Assembly: GCF_019802125.1 (NCBI RefSeq) | Contig: NZ_JAHVHT010000003.1 | Location: 62,001 to 126,000, forward strand | Reading direction: 5' to 3' | DNA: 64,000 bases | DNA from: Tateyamaria omphalii | GTDB lineage: Bacteria; Pseudomonadota; Alphaproteobacteria; Rhodobacterales; Rhodobacteraceae | Shown: positions 16,335 to 24,313 of the stretch, piece by piece | Layout of the letters: each line of letters opens with the position of its first letter | How positions within the stretch are numbered: position 1 is the stretch's first letter | Translations under genes and position numbers: made by a program | The notes under the pieces: generated by a model | The model's database searches: none | What the model saw: only the letters and a program-made list of their open reading frames with translations | Told to the model about the DNA's origin: nothing

Positions 16335-17930
16335 TCAGGCCCCCTTCGACGCATCGCCATGTGCATGGGCGAGGTTCGCTTCAATCTCGGCGAAGTCATG
16401 CGGCTTGTCGGTGTCGGTGATACCCGCCATGAGCAGCCCCAGTTCTTTTTCATCGGTCGCGTCGGTCTGGCGTTCGCCCATGATCTGACCGTCGAACATG
16501 ACCGCGACACGGTCGGCAAGGCCGAGGATTTCCTCAAGCTCAACCGATACCAGCAGGATCGCCTTGCCCTGATCGCGCAGGGCGACGATCTGTTGGTGGA
16601 TGAACTCGATGGCGCCAATGTCCACGCCCCGTGTGGGTTGGCCAATCAGAAGCAGATCAGGGTTTCGCTCAATCTCGCGCGCCAGCACTATCTTTTGCTG
16701 GTTCCCGCCGGAAAAGTTCTTGGCCGCCAGATGCGGATGCGGTGGGCGGACATCGAAGCGCTCCATCTTCTCCGCCGTGTCTGCCTTGATGGCCGCGTTG
16801 TTGGACAGAAGGCCAGAGGTGTAGGCCTCATCACGGTGATAGCCAAATGCAGTGTTTTCCCACGCGGCAAAGTCCATGATCAGCCCTTCGCGCTGCCGGT
16901 CCTCCGGCACATGCGCAATGCCCCGGTCCCGGCGCGAGCGTCCGTCGGAATGCTTGCCGGTCAGGTCAATGGGGGTGCCATTCAGCGTTACTGTGCCCGT
17001 GGCATCGGCATAGCCGCCCAGCACCTCCAGCAATTCGGATTGTCCGTTGCCCGCAACTCCAGCGATGCCAACAATCTCGCCCGCACGGACCTGTAGGTTG
17101 ATGCCTTTGACGCGCTCAACGCCTTGTTCATCCACAACTTTCAGGTTCTGCACATCCAGGACCACATCGCCCGGCGTCGCCGGTTTTTTGTCCACGCGCA
17201 AAAGCACCTTGCGGCCCACCATCAGCTCCGCCAGTTCTTCGGGGCTGGTCTCGGCCGTCTTGACGGTGGCGGTCATTTCGCCCCGCCGCATCACGCTGAC
17301 GGTGTCGGTGATGTCCATGATCTCGCGCAGCTTGTGTGTGATCAGGATGATCGTCTTTCCCTCTTCCTTGAGACGGCCAAGGATGCGGAACAGCTGGTCG
17401 GCCTCTGCGGGCGTCAGCACGCCTGTCGGCTCGTCCAGGATCAGGATATTGGCCTGACGGTACAGCGCCTTGAGGATCTCGACCCGCTGCTGCATGCCGA
17501 CGCCGATCTCTTCAATGACGGCGTCCGGATTGACCTTCAGGTCATACTCTTTCTCGAGGTCCAGCAGGGTCTTGCGGGCTTTCGACAAGGACGGCTTCAA
17601 AAGCCCACCATCCTCGGCGCCCAGAATGATGTTTTCCAGCACAGTGAAGTTCTCGACCAGCTTGAAGTGCTGGAACACCATGCCAATGCCAGCGGCGATG
17701 GCCGCTTGGCTGTCGGGTATCTCGGTCTTGTTGCCCGAGATGAAAATCTCACCGGCATCGGCCTTGTAGAACCCGTAAAGGATCGACATCAGCGTCGACT
17801 TTCCTGCGCCGTTCTCTCCGATGATCCCGTGGATGGTGCCGGACATCACCCTGATCGAGATATCCTTGTTGGCCTGCACGGGGCCAAAGGCCTTGGAAAT
17901 GCCTTTGAGTTCAATGGCGGGGGCGGTCAT
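16335..17930 (-). CDS. ABC transporter ATP-binding protein (tandem ABC domains, nucleoside/sugar type)
   Basis: 531 residues from the ATG at 17930. It has two fused ATPase domains. The first has Walker A GENGAGKST, signature-region GVGMQQRVEI and Walker B ILILDEPTGVLTPAE. The second is degenerate at its Walker A (GVAGNGQSELLE) but keeps NFSGGNQQKIVLARE and LLIGQPTRGVDIG. This asymmetric layout is normal for sugar/nucleoside importers of the RbsA/YufO class. It energises uptake by the two permeases downstream. A strong stem-loop separates it from the binding-protein gene. Confidence 0.92.
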   Translation of the reverse strand: MTAPAIELKGISKAFGPVQANKDISIRVMSGTIHGIIGENGAGKSTLMSILYGFYKADAGEIFISGNKTEIPDSQAAIAAGIGMVFQHFKLVENFTVLENIILGAEDGGLLKPSLSKARKTLLDLEKEYDLKVNPDAVIEEIGVGMQQRVEILKALYRQANILILDEPTGVLTPAEADQLFRILGRLKEEGKTIILITHKLREIMDITDTVSVMRRGEMTATVKTAETSPEELAELMVGRKVLLRVDKKPATPGDVVLDVQNLKVVDEQGVERVKGINLQVRAGEIVGIAGVAGNGQSELLEVLGGYADATGTVTLNGTPIDLTGKHSDGRSRRDRGIAHVPEDRQREGLIMDFAAWENTAFGYHRDEAYTSGLLSNNAAIKADTAEKMERFDVRPPHPHLAAKNFSGGNQQKIVLAREIERNPDLLLIGQPTRGVDIGAIEFIHQQIVALRDQGKAILLVSVELEEILGLADRVAVMFDGQIMGERQTDATDEKELGLLMAGITDTDKPHDFAEIEANLAHAHGDASKGA

Positions 17931-17951
17931 GGGCAGGGGGCCTTCGGTTGG

Positions 17952-17987
17952 AAAAGGGGCCGCGCCACGGCGATGTGGCACGGCCCC
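17952..17987 (-). terminator. Stem-loop with T-run between bmpA and the ABC ATPase gene
   Basis: On the minus strand GGGGCCGTGCCAC (17987-17975), a 6-base loop, GTGGCGCGGCCCC (17968-17956) with one G-T wobble, then TTTT. It lies 17 bases after the binding-protein stop. Partial termination here would give more periplasmic binding protein than membrane components, as is usual for ABC importers. Confidence 0.8.
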
Positions 17988-18004
17988 AAAGTCAAAAGCG
18001 CAGC

Positions 18005-19000
18005 TTAGAAGCTCAGCGCCGGGCAGCTGTCGTCGGACATGTAGTCATGCACGGTCAACTCGCCGCTCGCGATCTGGGTCGCCGCTTCGTCCACGGCATT
18101 TTTCATGGAATCGCTGACCAGTTCGGCGTTGTGCTCGTCCATCGCATAGCCGACACCGCCATTGGCGAGGCCCATGACGTTGAACCCAGTTTCCATGTCG
18201 GGGCCGTCCTGGAATGCCTGGTACACTGCATTGTCCACGCGCTTCATCATGGATGTCAGAACCTTGCCCGAGTGCAGGTAGTTCTGGTTGCTGTCCACGC
18301 CGATCGACAGGATGTCTTCGTCGGCTGCGGTCTGCAGCACGCCCACACCGGTGCCGCCGGCAGCGGCATAAACCACGTCAGCACCCTGGCTGATCTGCGC
18401 CTTGGTCAGTTCCGAGCCCTTCACCGGGTCGTTCCACGCCGCAGGTGTCGTGCCGGTCATGTTCGCGATGACGGTGGCATCGGGGTTCACCGCTTTCACG
18501 CCTTGCGCGTAACCACAGGCGAACTTGCGGATCAGCGGGATGTCCATGCCGCCGATGAAGCCGACGGTCCCGCTTTCGGAGGCTTTGGCCGCCATCATGC
18601 CGACCAGATACGACCCTTCATGCTCATTGAACACGACAGAACGCACGTTCGGTGCATCCACGACCATGTCGATGATGGTAAACTTGGTGTCTGGATAGTC
18701 AGCCGCGACCTGACCCAATGCGTCAGCGAATGCAAAGCCTGCCATGACGATGGGGTTGGCGCCGGATTCGGCAAAGCGGCGCAGGGCCTGCTCGCGCTGC
18801 GCCTCGGACTGCAGCTCGATCTCGCGGAAGCTGTTGCCCGTCTCGTCGGCCCAACGCTTGGCGCCGTTAAAGGCTGCTTCGTTAAAGGATTTGTCGAACT
18901 TGCCGCCCAGATCGAAGATCAGCGCGGGTTCAGCCAGCGCAGCACCCGCGGACAGGGCCAGGGCCGCAGTCGCGCCAAGGAATTTCTGCATCATGGTCAT
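18005..19000 (-). CDS. BMP-family periplasmic substrate-binding protein
   Basis: 331 residues from the ATG at 19000, with GGGAGAC about 9 bases upstream. The signal peptide runs to about residue 23 (LALSAGAALA) with no lipobox Cys, so the protein is soluble periplasmic rather than a lipoprotein. BMP-family features are ALIFDLGGKFDKSFNEAAF, VFNEHEGSYLVGMMAA near residue 125, GFIGGMDIP and GVDSNQNYLHSGKVLTSMMK. BMP proteins bind purine nucleosides in several characterised systems. It is the first gene of the importer operon. Confidence 0.92.
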   Translation of the reverse strand: MTMMQKFLGATAALALSAGAALAEPALIFDLGGKFDKSFNEAAFNGAKRWADETGNSFREIELQSEAQREQALRRFAESGANPIVMAGFAFADALGQVAADYPDTKFTIIDMVVDAPNVRSVVFNEHEGSYLVGMMAAKASESGTVGFIGGMDIPLIRKFACGYAQGVKAVNPDATVIANMTGTTPAAWNDPVKGSELTKAQISQGADVVYAAAGGTGVGVLQTAADEDILSIGVDSNQNYLHSGKVLTSMMKRVDNAVYQAFQDGPDMETGFNVMGLANGGVGYAMDEHNAELVSDSMKNAVDEAATQIASGELTVHDYMSDDSCPALSF

Positions 19001-19173
19001 TATCAGGTCTCCCAGTTTTTCGTGGTTGGGGCGGTGGCAGCGGAGCACCGAACGCCCGGGATCAAAAGATCATGGGGAATTAGGCCGCAGGGCAGAGGGA
19101 GCGTCAACCGCTTTTTGACCGATTGGGCAAGTGTGAACGGACCTGACCTTGCGCAATGCTGCATGGGTGGGCA

Positions 19174-19242
19174 GGGGGGCTGTCTGCCCCCACTTCGCCC
19201 TAGGGGCGAAGCTCCCCCGAGGATTTTTTGGAACCAGAGAAG
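19174..19242 (+). repeat. Rhodobacterales-type intergenic palindromic repeat, copy 1
   Basis: The order is a GC stem (GGGGGGCTGTCTGCCCCC), an inner hairpin ACTTCGCCC/GGGGCGAAG, a CCCCCGAGG block and an ATTTTTTGG...CCAGAGAAG tail. A second, inverted copy with the same order is at 62125-62180. It extends into the 3' end of rimI, whose last codons are inside it. Confidence 0.65.
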
Positions 19243-19646
19243 GGCAGGCGCGCGCGCATGATCAGTGCATCGACTGTGCCATCCGGACGCCGGTAGTAAT
19301 CATTCCGTTTCGCTGCAGTTTCAAAGCCATAGCGTCGGTATAGGTGGATCGCTGCCACGTTGTCCGCTGCCACATCCAGAACCGCGTCCGTGCAGGTCTG
19401 TGCAGCCTGACACATCCACGCTTGCATCAGCCGTGCACCCATCCCGCGCCCTTGCGCGGCGGGGTCGACGGCAAGTGTAAGCAGTTCCGCGTCACCGGCG
19501 ATTCCGCGCCAGAGGGCAAAGCCATGCGGCGCCGTTTCCAGATGGGTGAGGGGATTCGCGAGCAGATCGCTGAACTCCTCAGCCGCCCAAGGCCGCTCCT
19601 GCGTGAAGGCGGCCGCGTGAATGGTGGCAAGTGCCTCGGGGCTCAT
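19200..19646 (-). CDS. rimI: Ribosomal protein S18 alanine N-acetyltransferase-like GNAT
   Basis: 148 residues from the ATG at 19646, which overlaps the tsaB stop as ATGA. The GNAT fold is clear: LLTLAVDPAAQGRGMGARLM (acetyl-CoA loop RGMGARL, near residue 70) and DVAADNVAAIHLYRRYGF (motif B). RimI acetylates the S18 N-terminus, and the tsaB-rimI order is common. The last 13 residues (FSGSKKSSGELRP) are encoded by the repeat at 19174-19242 and look like a read-through extension rather than part of the fold. Confidence 0.88.
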   Translation of the reverse strand: MSPEALATIHAAAFTQERPWAAEEFSDLLANPLTHLETAPHGFALWRGIAGDAELLTLAVDPAAQGRGMGARLMQAWMCQAAQTCTDAVLDVAADNVAAIHLYRRYGFETAAKRNDYYRRPDGTVDALIMRARLPFSGSKKSSGELRP

Positions 19647-20215
19647 GGCAGGATGGCGGGTGGCGCATCGCGCGCCGGGGCCGCGTCCGGCGCCCGTATG
19701 TAGAACGGAGCAGGGGCGGTCGGCCTGTCGGGCCAGTGCCGCACGGCGCACCGTGCGATCGCCACGGCGAGTTCGGCGGGCGCAGGATGGGGGGCGGGAT
19801 CGGTTACATCGGCTGCTGGCACCAGTTCGGGTCCGGTGTGGTGCATAACATAGACCATCTCGCGCGGCGCAGGGATGGCCACGGTCATACCGGAAGGCGC
19901 CAGCATGTCCCTTGCATCAAACCCTGTTACGCCATAGGCCGGGCATTCCAGACCCAACGCCAGCCCGCGCGCTGCCGACACGCCTATGCGGATCCCTGTG
20001 AAATTGCCCGGCCCTGTTCCGACCGCCAGGGCATCCAGGTCGGCCCATGTCACGCCCTGATCTTTCAGCACCTCTTCCAAAAGGCTCATCAACCGCTCTG
20101 CCTGTCCGCGCGCCATTTCTTCGCCAACGGACGCCAGAATGTCGTCGCCGCGCACAAGGGCAGCGGCGCAATGGGCCGCAGAGGTGTCAAAGCCAAGGAT
20201 GAGAGGGGACGTCAT
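19643..20215 (-). CDS. tsaB: tRNA threonylcarbamoyladenosine biosynthesis protein TsaB
   Basis: 190 residues. N-terminal ASKHA-type strand LILGFDTSAAHCAAALV and the diagnostic GTGPGNFTGIRIGVSAARGL (near residue 66) identify TsaB, the TsaD partner in making t6A37 of ANN-decoding tRNAs. The protein is somewhat short and ends in a Pro/Ala-rich tail. Its ATG overlaps the GFA gene stop (ATGA at 20212-20215) and its stop overlaps the rimI start, so the three genes are tightly coupled. Confidence 0.92.
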   Translation of the reverse strand: MTSPLILGFDTSAAHCAAALVRGDDILASVGEEMARGQAERLMSLLEEVLKDQGVTWADLDALAVGTGPGNFTGIRIGVSAARGLALGLECPAYGVTGFDARDMLAPSGMTVAIPAPREMVYVMHHTGPELVPAADVTDPAPHPAPAELAVAIARCAVRHWPDRPTAPAPFYIRAPDAAPARDAPPAILP

Positions 20216-20634
20216 TTCGAGGCCGTGTTCAGTGCTTTGCGCGCCGACGCATTAGCGCGTGGCAGATCGTCGTCGATATGCAGCCACGGAAGGGCACTGC
20301 CCGCATGGCTGTGCATTTCGGGGAGAAGGGTGTCCGCTTGGTCGACTATGCCAATGGGGACGTAAATCTGGTCCGGTAGATAGTCGAAGGCCGCAGCCAA
20401 CGGGGCATGACATGTGGGGCAGGTCCAACGTTCGACCCCTGGCGCACCACTGAAGGCATTGGGCAATTGCGAAATCACGTCTGCCCGATCAAACGCGGCA
20501 AAGGCCGCCACGGGCGCGCCGGTCCACCGGCGGCAGTCCTCACAATGGCAATAAGCCACCGTCAGCGGTGGCTTATCCAATGTCAGCCGCGATGTGCCGC
20601 AATAGCATCTGGCCGTTAGTGCCTCAGACGGCAA
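20212..20634 (-). CDS. GFA family zinc-binding protein
   Basis: 140 residues of the GFA/CENP-V fold with its zinc ligands: CYCG near residue 10, YCHCEDCRRWTG near 28 and WTCPTCHAPL near 70. The family was named for glutathione-dependent formaldehyde-activating enzyme, but most members have no proven activity. It overlaps nfuA upstream by 11 bases and tsaB downstream by 4. Its place between Fe-S and tRNA-modification genes gives no clear function. Confidence 0.88.
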   Translation of the reverse strand: MPSEALTARCYCGTSRLTLDKPPLTVAYCHCEDCRRWTGAPVAAFAAFDRADVISQLPNAFSGAPGVERWTCPTCHAPLAAAFDYLPDQIYVPIGIVDQADTLLPEMHSHAGSALPWLHIDDDLPRANASARKALNTASK

Positions 20635-21187
20635 CCGGGCGTACCTCGGTCACTTCGGGGATGTAGTGACGCAGCAGGTTCTCGATCCCCATCTTCAACG
20701 TCAGAGTCGAAGACGGGCAGCCTGCACAGGCCCCCTGCATGTGCAGGTAGACCACGCCGCGGTCAAAGCCGTGGAACGTAATGTCTCCGCCATCCTGCGC
20801 CACAGCGGGACGGACCCGGCTGTCGAGCAGTTCCTTGATCTGGCCGACGACGGCGGCATCTTCGCCATCATGCTCGGCATGGCCCGAGGCCGGGGCGTGC
20901 CCATCGCTCATCACCGGCTGGCCGGACTGGAAATGCTCCATGATGGCACCCAGCAATGCGGGCTTGATATGGTCCCAATCGACCGCATCGGCCTTGGTAA
21001 CCGTGACAAAGTCAGTGCCAAAGAATACGCCAGTGACCCCCTCAACCGCGAAGATGCGTTGCGCCAGCGGTGATTTCTCGGCCGCGTCTGCCGTCGGGAA
21101 GTCGGCGGTTCCCATCTCAAGCACGGTCTGTCCGGGCAGGAATTTCAGCGTGGCGGGGTTGGGCGTGGATTCGGTCTGAATGAACAT
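20624..21187 (-). CDS. nfuA: NfuA-type iron-sulfur cluster carrier (NifU family)
   Basis: 187 residues from the ATG at 21187. Residues 1-90 form the Nfu_N domain, starting MFIQTESTPNPATLKFLPG. The C-terminal NifU domain (about 110-187) holds the cluster-binding CxxC in GACAGCPSSTLTL. It carries 4Fe-4S clusters to apo-proteins such as radical SAM enzymes; rimO at 28.9 kb is a possible client. It is the first gene of nfuA-gfa-tsaB-rimI. Three TTCTAAA heptamers lie upstream and may mean iron-responsive control. Confidence 0.93.
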   Translation of the reverse strand: MFIQTESTPNPATLKFLPGQTVLEMGTADFPTADAAEKSPLAQRIFAVEGVTGVFFGTDFVTVTKADAVDWDHIKPALLGAIMEHFQSGQPVMSDGHAPASGHAEHDGEDAAVVGQIKELLDSRVRPAVAQDGGDITFHGFDRGVVYLHMQGACAGCPSSTLTLKMGIENLLRHYIPEVTEVRPVAV

Positions 21188-21253
21188 GATGCGCTCCTGC
21201 AGCTTGTCTTTGCATATGCGGGTCGCGCGGCGCGGTGTCAAGGATTGGAACGA

Positions 21254-21300
21254 TTCTAAACTGATGGGCGCGGCACTTCTGTAGAGTTCTAAATTCTAAA
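21254..21300. promoter_or_regulatory. Three TTCTAAA heptamers upstream of nfuA
   Basis: TTCTAAA occurs at 21254-21260 and as an exact tandem pair at 21287-21293 and 21294-21300, in the 186-base gap between divergent nfuA and the RTX-Hint gene. The heptamer equals one half of the ICE motif proposed for the iron regulator Irr in Rhodobacterales. The half sites here are direct rather than inverted, so the regulator is uncertain. Confidence 0.45.
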
Positions 21301-21373
21301 ATTCGCCTTTTAACCGCGCTTTGTGGACTTGCGCGGAAAAGGAGGTGTCGCGCAGTCAAGACGAGTAAGAAAC

Positions 21374-23200
21374 GTGTCCTCTTCCTATTACACCGTGGGT
21401 GCTTACGCCCAAGACGCCTTTTTTGTCACGCCGGACGGCAAGCTGATGCTCGACCCGGACTTCGATGCGAGCGAGGACGCGTACAGCTACGAAATCGAGG
21501 AATATGACGGCGGCGTTCTGTTCAATGGCGACAACGCCAATGACGAAGTGGGCGACGGCGATCAATACGCCAAGAAATACGACGCCAACGGCAACCAGCT
21601 GACCGAGGGCGAGGTCTATCTCGAAGAGAGCTGGACCCTGACCGATGGTGAGGGCAACACCATCACGCTCTACAAGGTCGAGAGCAACGGGATGCATTCC
21701 GGCTGGGTCGCCGACGGGCCGATCACGCCTGGAACGGCCTATGCGTATTCCGGTCCGAACGATGTCACCGCAGGCAACGCACCGCGCTATGACAGCTTGG
21801 TCGGTCCGACGGACGATCCCGATGAAAGCAACGAATACACCGGGGGCGCATATAACGACGACTACCGGACCGGGGCGGACCATGACACTGTGGATGCGGG
21901 CGATGGCAACGATACGGTGCAGGCCGGGGCGGGGGATGACAGCGTCAAGGGCGGCTATGGCAACGACTCTCTGTCGGGCGGCGACGGCAATGACACGCTC
22001 AACGGCGAAGATGGCGATGACACGATCGACGGCGGTGCGGGCAACGACAGCATTCAAGGCGGCTATGGCGACGATTCCATCTCGGGCGAGTCGGGCGACG
22101 ACTTCATCGACGGGGACAAGGGGTCTGACCATATCGATGGCGGCGACGGCCACGACAGCCTGCGGGGCGAACAGGGCGACGACACGATCTACGGCGGCGC
22201 TGGAAATGACAGCATCGACGGGGGCAAGGACAATGACAGCCTCGACGGCGGTTCTGGCGATGACACGATTCTGGGCGGGGATGGCGACGACACCATAGAC
22301 GGGGGCACCGGCAGCAACACGGTCACCGGCGGCGGGGGTGACGACACCTTTGTCCAGTCGCAGGACGGGCACACATTTGTCACCGATTTCGACATCGGCG
22401 ATGCGGACGGGGATGGGGCCTACAACGATCAGCTCGATGTCTCGGACCTGCGCACGCCAGAGGGGCGGCCCGTCAATGCCTTTGACGTGGTGGTCACGGA
22501 TGACGGCAACGGCAATGCGCGCCTGACCTTTCCCGAGGGCGAAACCATCGTGCTCGAGGGGGTGAGCCCCGCGCAGATGTCGTCCATCCAGCAACTGAAC
22601 GCGGCGGGCATTCCCTGTTTCACGACCGGCACCGCCATCGCCACTGCGGGCGGACCCCGCCCGGTCGAGGCGTTGAGCCCTGGTGACCTGGTCCAGACAC
22701 GCGACAACGGTCTGCGCCCTATCCGCTGGATCGGCACGCGTGCTGTCGACCGGCACGACCTCGCGGTCAATCCGATGCTGCGGCCTGTCCACATCGCCGC
22801 CGGCACCTTCGGCAACGCCATGCCGCTGCGGCTCTCGGCCCAGCATGCGCTGGCGCTGAACACCGGCAGGGCGCAAACACAGCTTGTGCGCGCGGGCCAC
22901 CTGGCCCGGCTCAACGGCGGCGCCGTGCGGGTCGCACACGGGGTTCGGGCGGTGACCTATCACCACCTGCTGCTCGACAGCCATGACCTGATCCTCGCCG
23001 AAGGGGTGGCGTGCGAAAGCTTCTATCCGGGCCCCTGGGGTCTCGCCTCGATCGGCGCGCGGGCCACCCGCGACCTTGTCCGGCTGATGCCCGACCTGCG
23101 CAACAGATCGGTGGAGCAGTGCTATGGCCCCACAGCACACCCGGTTGCCCGCTTCGGGCGGTTGCCCCCGGACCTGCGGGACCTCGCGGTGGCGTCCTAG
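21374..23200 (+). CDS. RTX calcium-binding protein with C-terminal Hint (Hedgehog/intein) domain
   Basis: 608 residues if started at the GTG at 21374; a GTG at 21323 in the same frame is an alternative. An acidic N-terminal region (about 1-165) is followed by roughly 17 GGxGxDxU-type calcium-binding nonapeptides (about residues 166-327) and a Hint_2 domain from Cys415 (PCFTTGTAIATAGG) through VEALSPGDLVQT to about residue 555. RTX proteins of this type leave by type I secretion. The Hint Cys could drive self-cleavage as in Hedgehog-type proteins. No type I exporter genes are adjacent. Likely an extracellular or surface protein. Confidence 0.87.
   Translation: MSSSYYTVGAYAQDAFFVTPDGKLMLDPDFDASEDAYSYEIEEYDGGVLFNGDNANDEVGDGDQYAKKYDANGNQLTEGEVYLEESWTLTDGEGNTITLYKVESNGMHSGWVADGPITPGTAYAYSGPNDVTAGNAPRYDSLVGPTDDPDESNEYTGGAYNDDYRTGADHDTVDAGDGNDTVQAGAGDDSVKGGYGNDSLSGGDGNDTLNGEDGDDTIDGGAGNDSIQGGYGDDSISGESGDDFIDGDKGSDHIDGGDGHDSLRGEQGDDTIYGGAGNDSIDGGKDNDSLDGGSGDDTILGGDGDDTIDGGTGSNTVTGGGGDDTFVQSQDGHTFVTDFDIGDADGDGAYNDQLDVSDLRTPEGRPVNAFDVVVTDDGNGNARLTFPEGETIVLEGVSPAQMSSIQQLNAAGIPCFTTGTAIATAGGPRPVEALSPGDLVQTRDNGLRPIRWIGTRAVDRHDLAVNPMLRPVHIAAGTFGNAMPLRLSAQHALALNTGRAQTQLVRAGHLARLNGGAVRVAHGVRAVTYHHLLLDSHDLILAEGVACESFYPGPWGLASIGARATRDLVRLMPDLRNRSVEQCYGPTAHPVARFGRLPPDLRDLAVAS
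21872..22353 (+). repeat. In-gene tandem RTX nonapeptide repeats
   Basis: Repeated units encoding GGxGNDxL/I with codon patterns such as GGCGGC..GGCAACGACAGC. They bind Ca2+ in a parallel beta-roll. This is protein-level repetition within one gene, not a DNA array. Confidence 0.9.
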
Positions 23201-23652
23201 GTGATCGCTTCGAGCTTTTCCTTGCTCAAATCGCCCGGCACGATGGTGATGGGAATGGGCAGGGCACCTGCGTTGCGGCTGAGCTGTGTGACCAGCGGGC
23301 CGGGGCCCTTCTTGTCTGTGCCCGCACCCAGAACCAGCACGCCAATCTCTGCGTCTTCAAGGACCTGCGCCATGATCTCATCCACGGGCTGGCCCTCGCG
23401 GATGACCAGTTCGGGGTCGATCCCCTGCTTGTCGCGCATCCACTTTGCAAAAACCTCGAAATGGGCGTGGATGCGCTCGCGGGCCTCCTCGCGCATGACG
23501 TTGCCAACACCGATCCAGTGATTGAATTCATCGGGCGGGATCACGGACAGGATGGCAACGCCACCGCCCGTGTGGCTGGCGCGCATCGCGGCAAAGCGCA
23601 TCGCGTTCAGGCACTCTCGGCTGTCATCCAGCACCACCAGGAATTTGCGCAT
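23197..23652 (-). CDS. Universal stress protein family (UspA) protein
   Basis: 151 residues from the ATG at 23652. One Usp domain: KFLVVLDDSRECLNAMRFAA at the N-terminus and a C-terminal LVLGAGTDKKGPGPLVTQL, which corresponds to the ATP-binding G-x2-G-x9-G region in degenerate form. It probably has a stress-related nucleotide-binding role. Its stop codon overlaps the stop of the convergent RTX-Hint gene; both TAGs use the palindrome CTAG at 23197-23200. Confidence 0.88.
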   Translation of the reverse strand: MRKFLVVLDDSRECLNAMRFAAMRASHTGGGVAILSVIPPDEFNHWIGVGNVMREEARERIHAHFEVFAKWMRDKQGIDPELVIREGQPVDEIMAQVLEDAEIGVLVLGAGTDKKGPGPLVTQLSRNAGALPIPITIVPGDLSKEKLEAIT

Positions 23653-23716
23653 CGGATCCTCCGGCTCAGTTCGCGCACAATGGCCCAAGCCCCGTCCCTA
23701 CGCAATCCCGACCATG

Positions 23717-24313
23717 TCAAGCCGTCCGCGCATGGCGCAACGCCTGTTCCAGCCGGTCGTTGCCCCAGAAAACCGCGCCGTCCACGATGAAACTGGGCGC
23801 GCCAAACAGGCCGCGTTCCATCGCCTCTTCTGTTGCGGCGCGCAGTCTCGCCTTGCCCTCAGTCGCGGTGGCGGCGGCCAGAACTGCCGCACGGTCCTGC
23901 CCGATCTCGCCGAGGATATCTGCGATCACACCATCGTCCGCTATGTTTCGGTCATCGGCGAAGTTGGCGTGATACACGGCACGAACAAAGGTCCCGACCC
24001 ACGGAGCGTCGCAATGCGCGGCTGCAATCCGCGCCGCCAGCAAACTGCCCCTAGGAAAAGACGACGGTTTGACAAAGGGCAAGCCCAGATCGGCGCAACA
24101 GCGCGCCATGTCGACCCACATATACGCCCCCTTCACCGGAAACATGTTGAAGGGCGAGTCGGTCATGCCCTGCGCGCCAAAGACGGGACCCAGCAGGAAT
24201 GACCGCCAGACCAGTGGAACACCGGCCTCGGCACAGGCGTCTTCAACACGGGCAGCGGCCAAATAGCTGTATGTGCTGGCAAATTCGAACCAGAATTCGA
24301 CGGGCTTAACCAT
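23717..24313 (-). CDS. 2-hydroxychromene-2-carboxylate isomerase / DsbA-family (kappa-GST-like) protein
   Basis: 198 residues from the ATG at 24313, overlapping the aminotransferase stop by 8 bases. A thioredoxin-fold DsbA domain begins EFWFEFASTYSYLAAARVE (catalytic Ser motif in place of CxxC), with an internal helical domain and the C-terminal cis-Pro segment LFGAPSFIVDGAVFWGNDRL. HCCA isomerases act with glutathione in aromatic degradation, but no such pathway is nearby. The activity could be a general glutathione-dependent isomerase. Probably co-transcribed with the aminotransferase. Confidence 0.87.
   Translation of the reverse strand: MVKPVEFWFEFASTYSYLAAARVEDACAEAGVPLVWRSFLLGPVFGAQGMTDSPFNMFPVKGAYMWVDMARCCADLGLPFVKPSSFPRGSLLAARIAAAHCDAPWVGTFVRAVYHANFADDRNIADDGVIADILGEIGQDRAAVLAAATATEGKARLRAATEEAMERGLFGAPSFIVDGAVFWGNDRLEQALRHARTA

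Noticed and set aside
17948-19261. A 437-codon plus-strand frame across bmpA
   Set aside because: It mirrors the strong binding-protein gene on the minus strand. The translation is His/Arg-rich without any motif.
21872-22353. Array-like repeats suggestive of CRISPR
   Set aside because: The period is 27 bases with in-frame GGxGxDxU peptides and no unique spacers; they are RTX protein repeats.
21356-23140. A 594-codon open frame on the minus strand across the RTX-Hint gene
   Set aside because: It is antisense to a gene with clear RTX and Hint motifs. Its composition follows from the GGxGxD codons read backwards, and it has no recognisable protein features.
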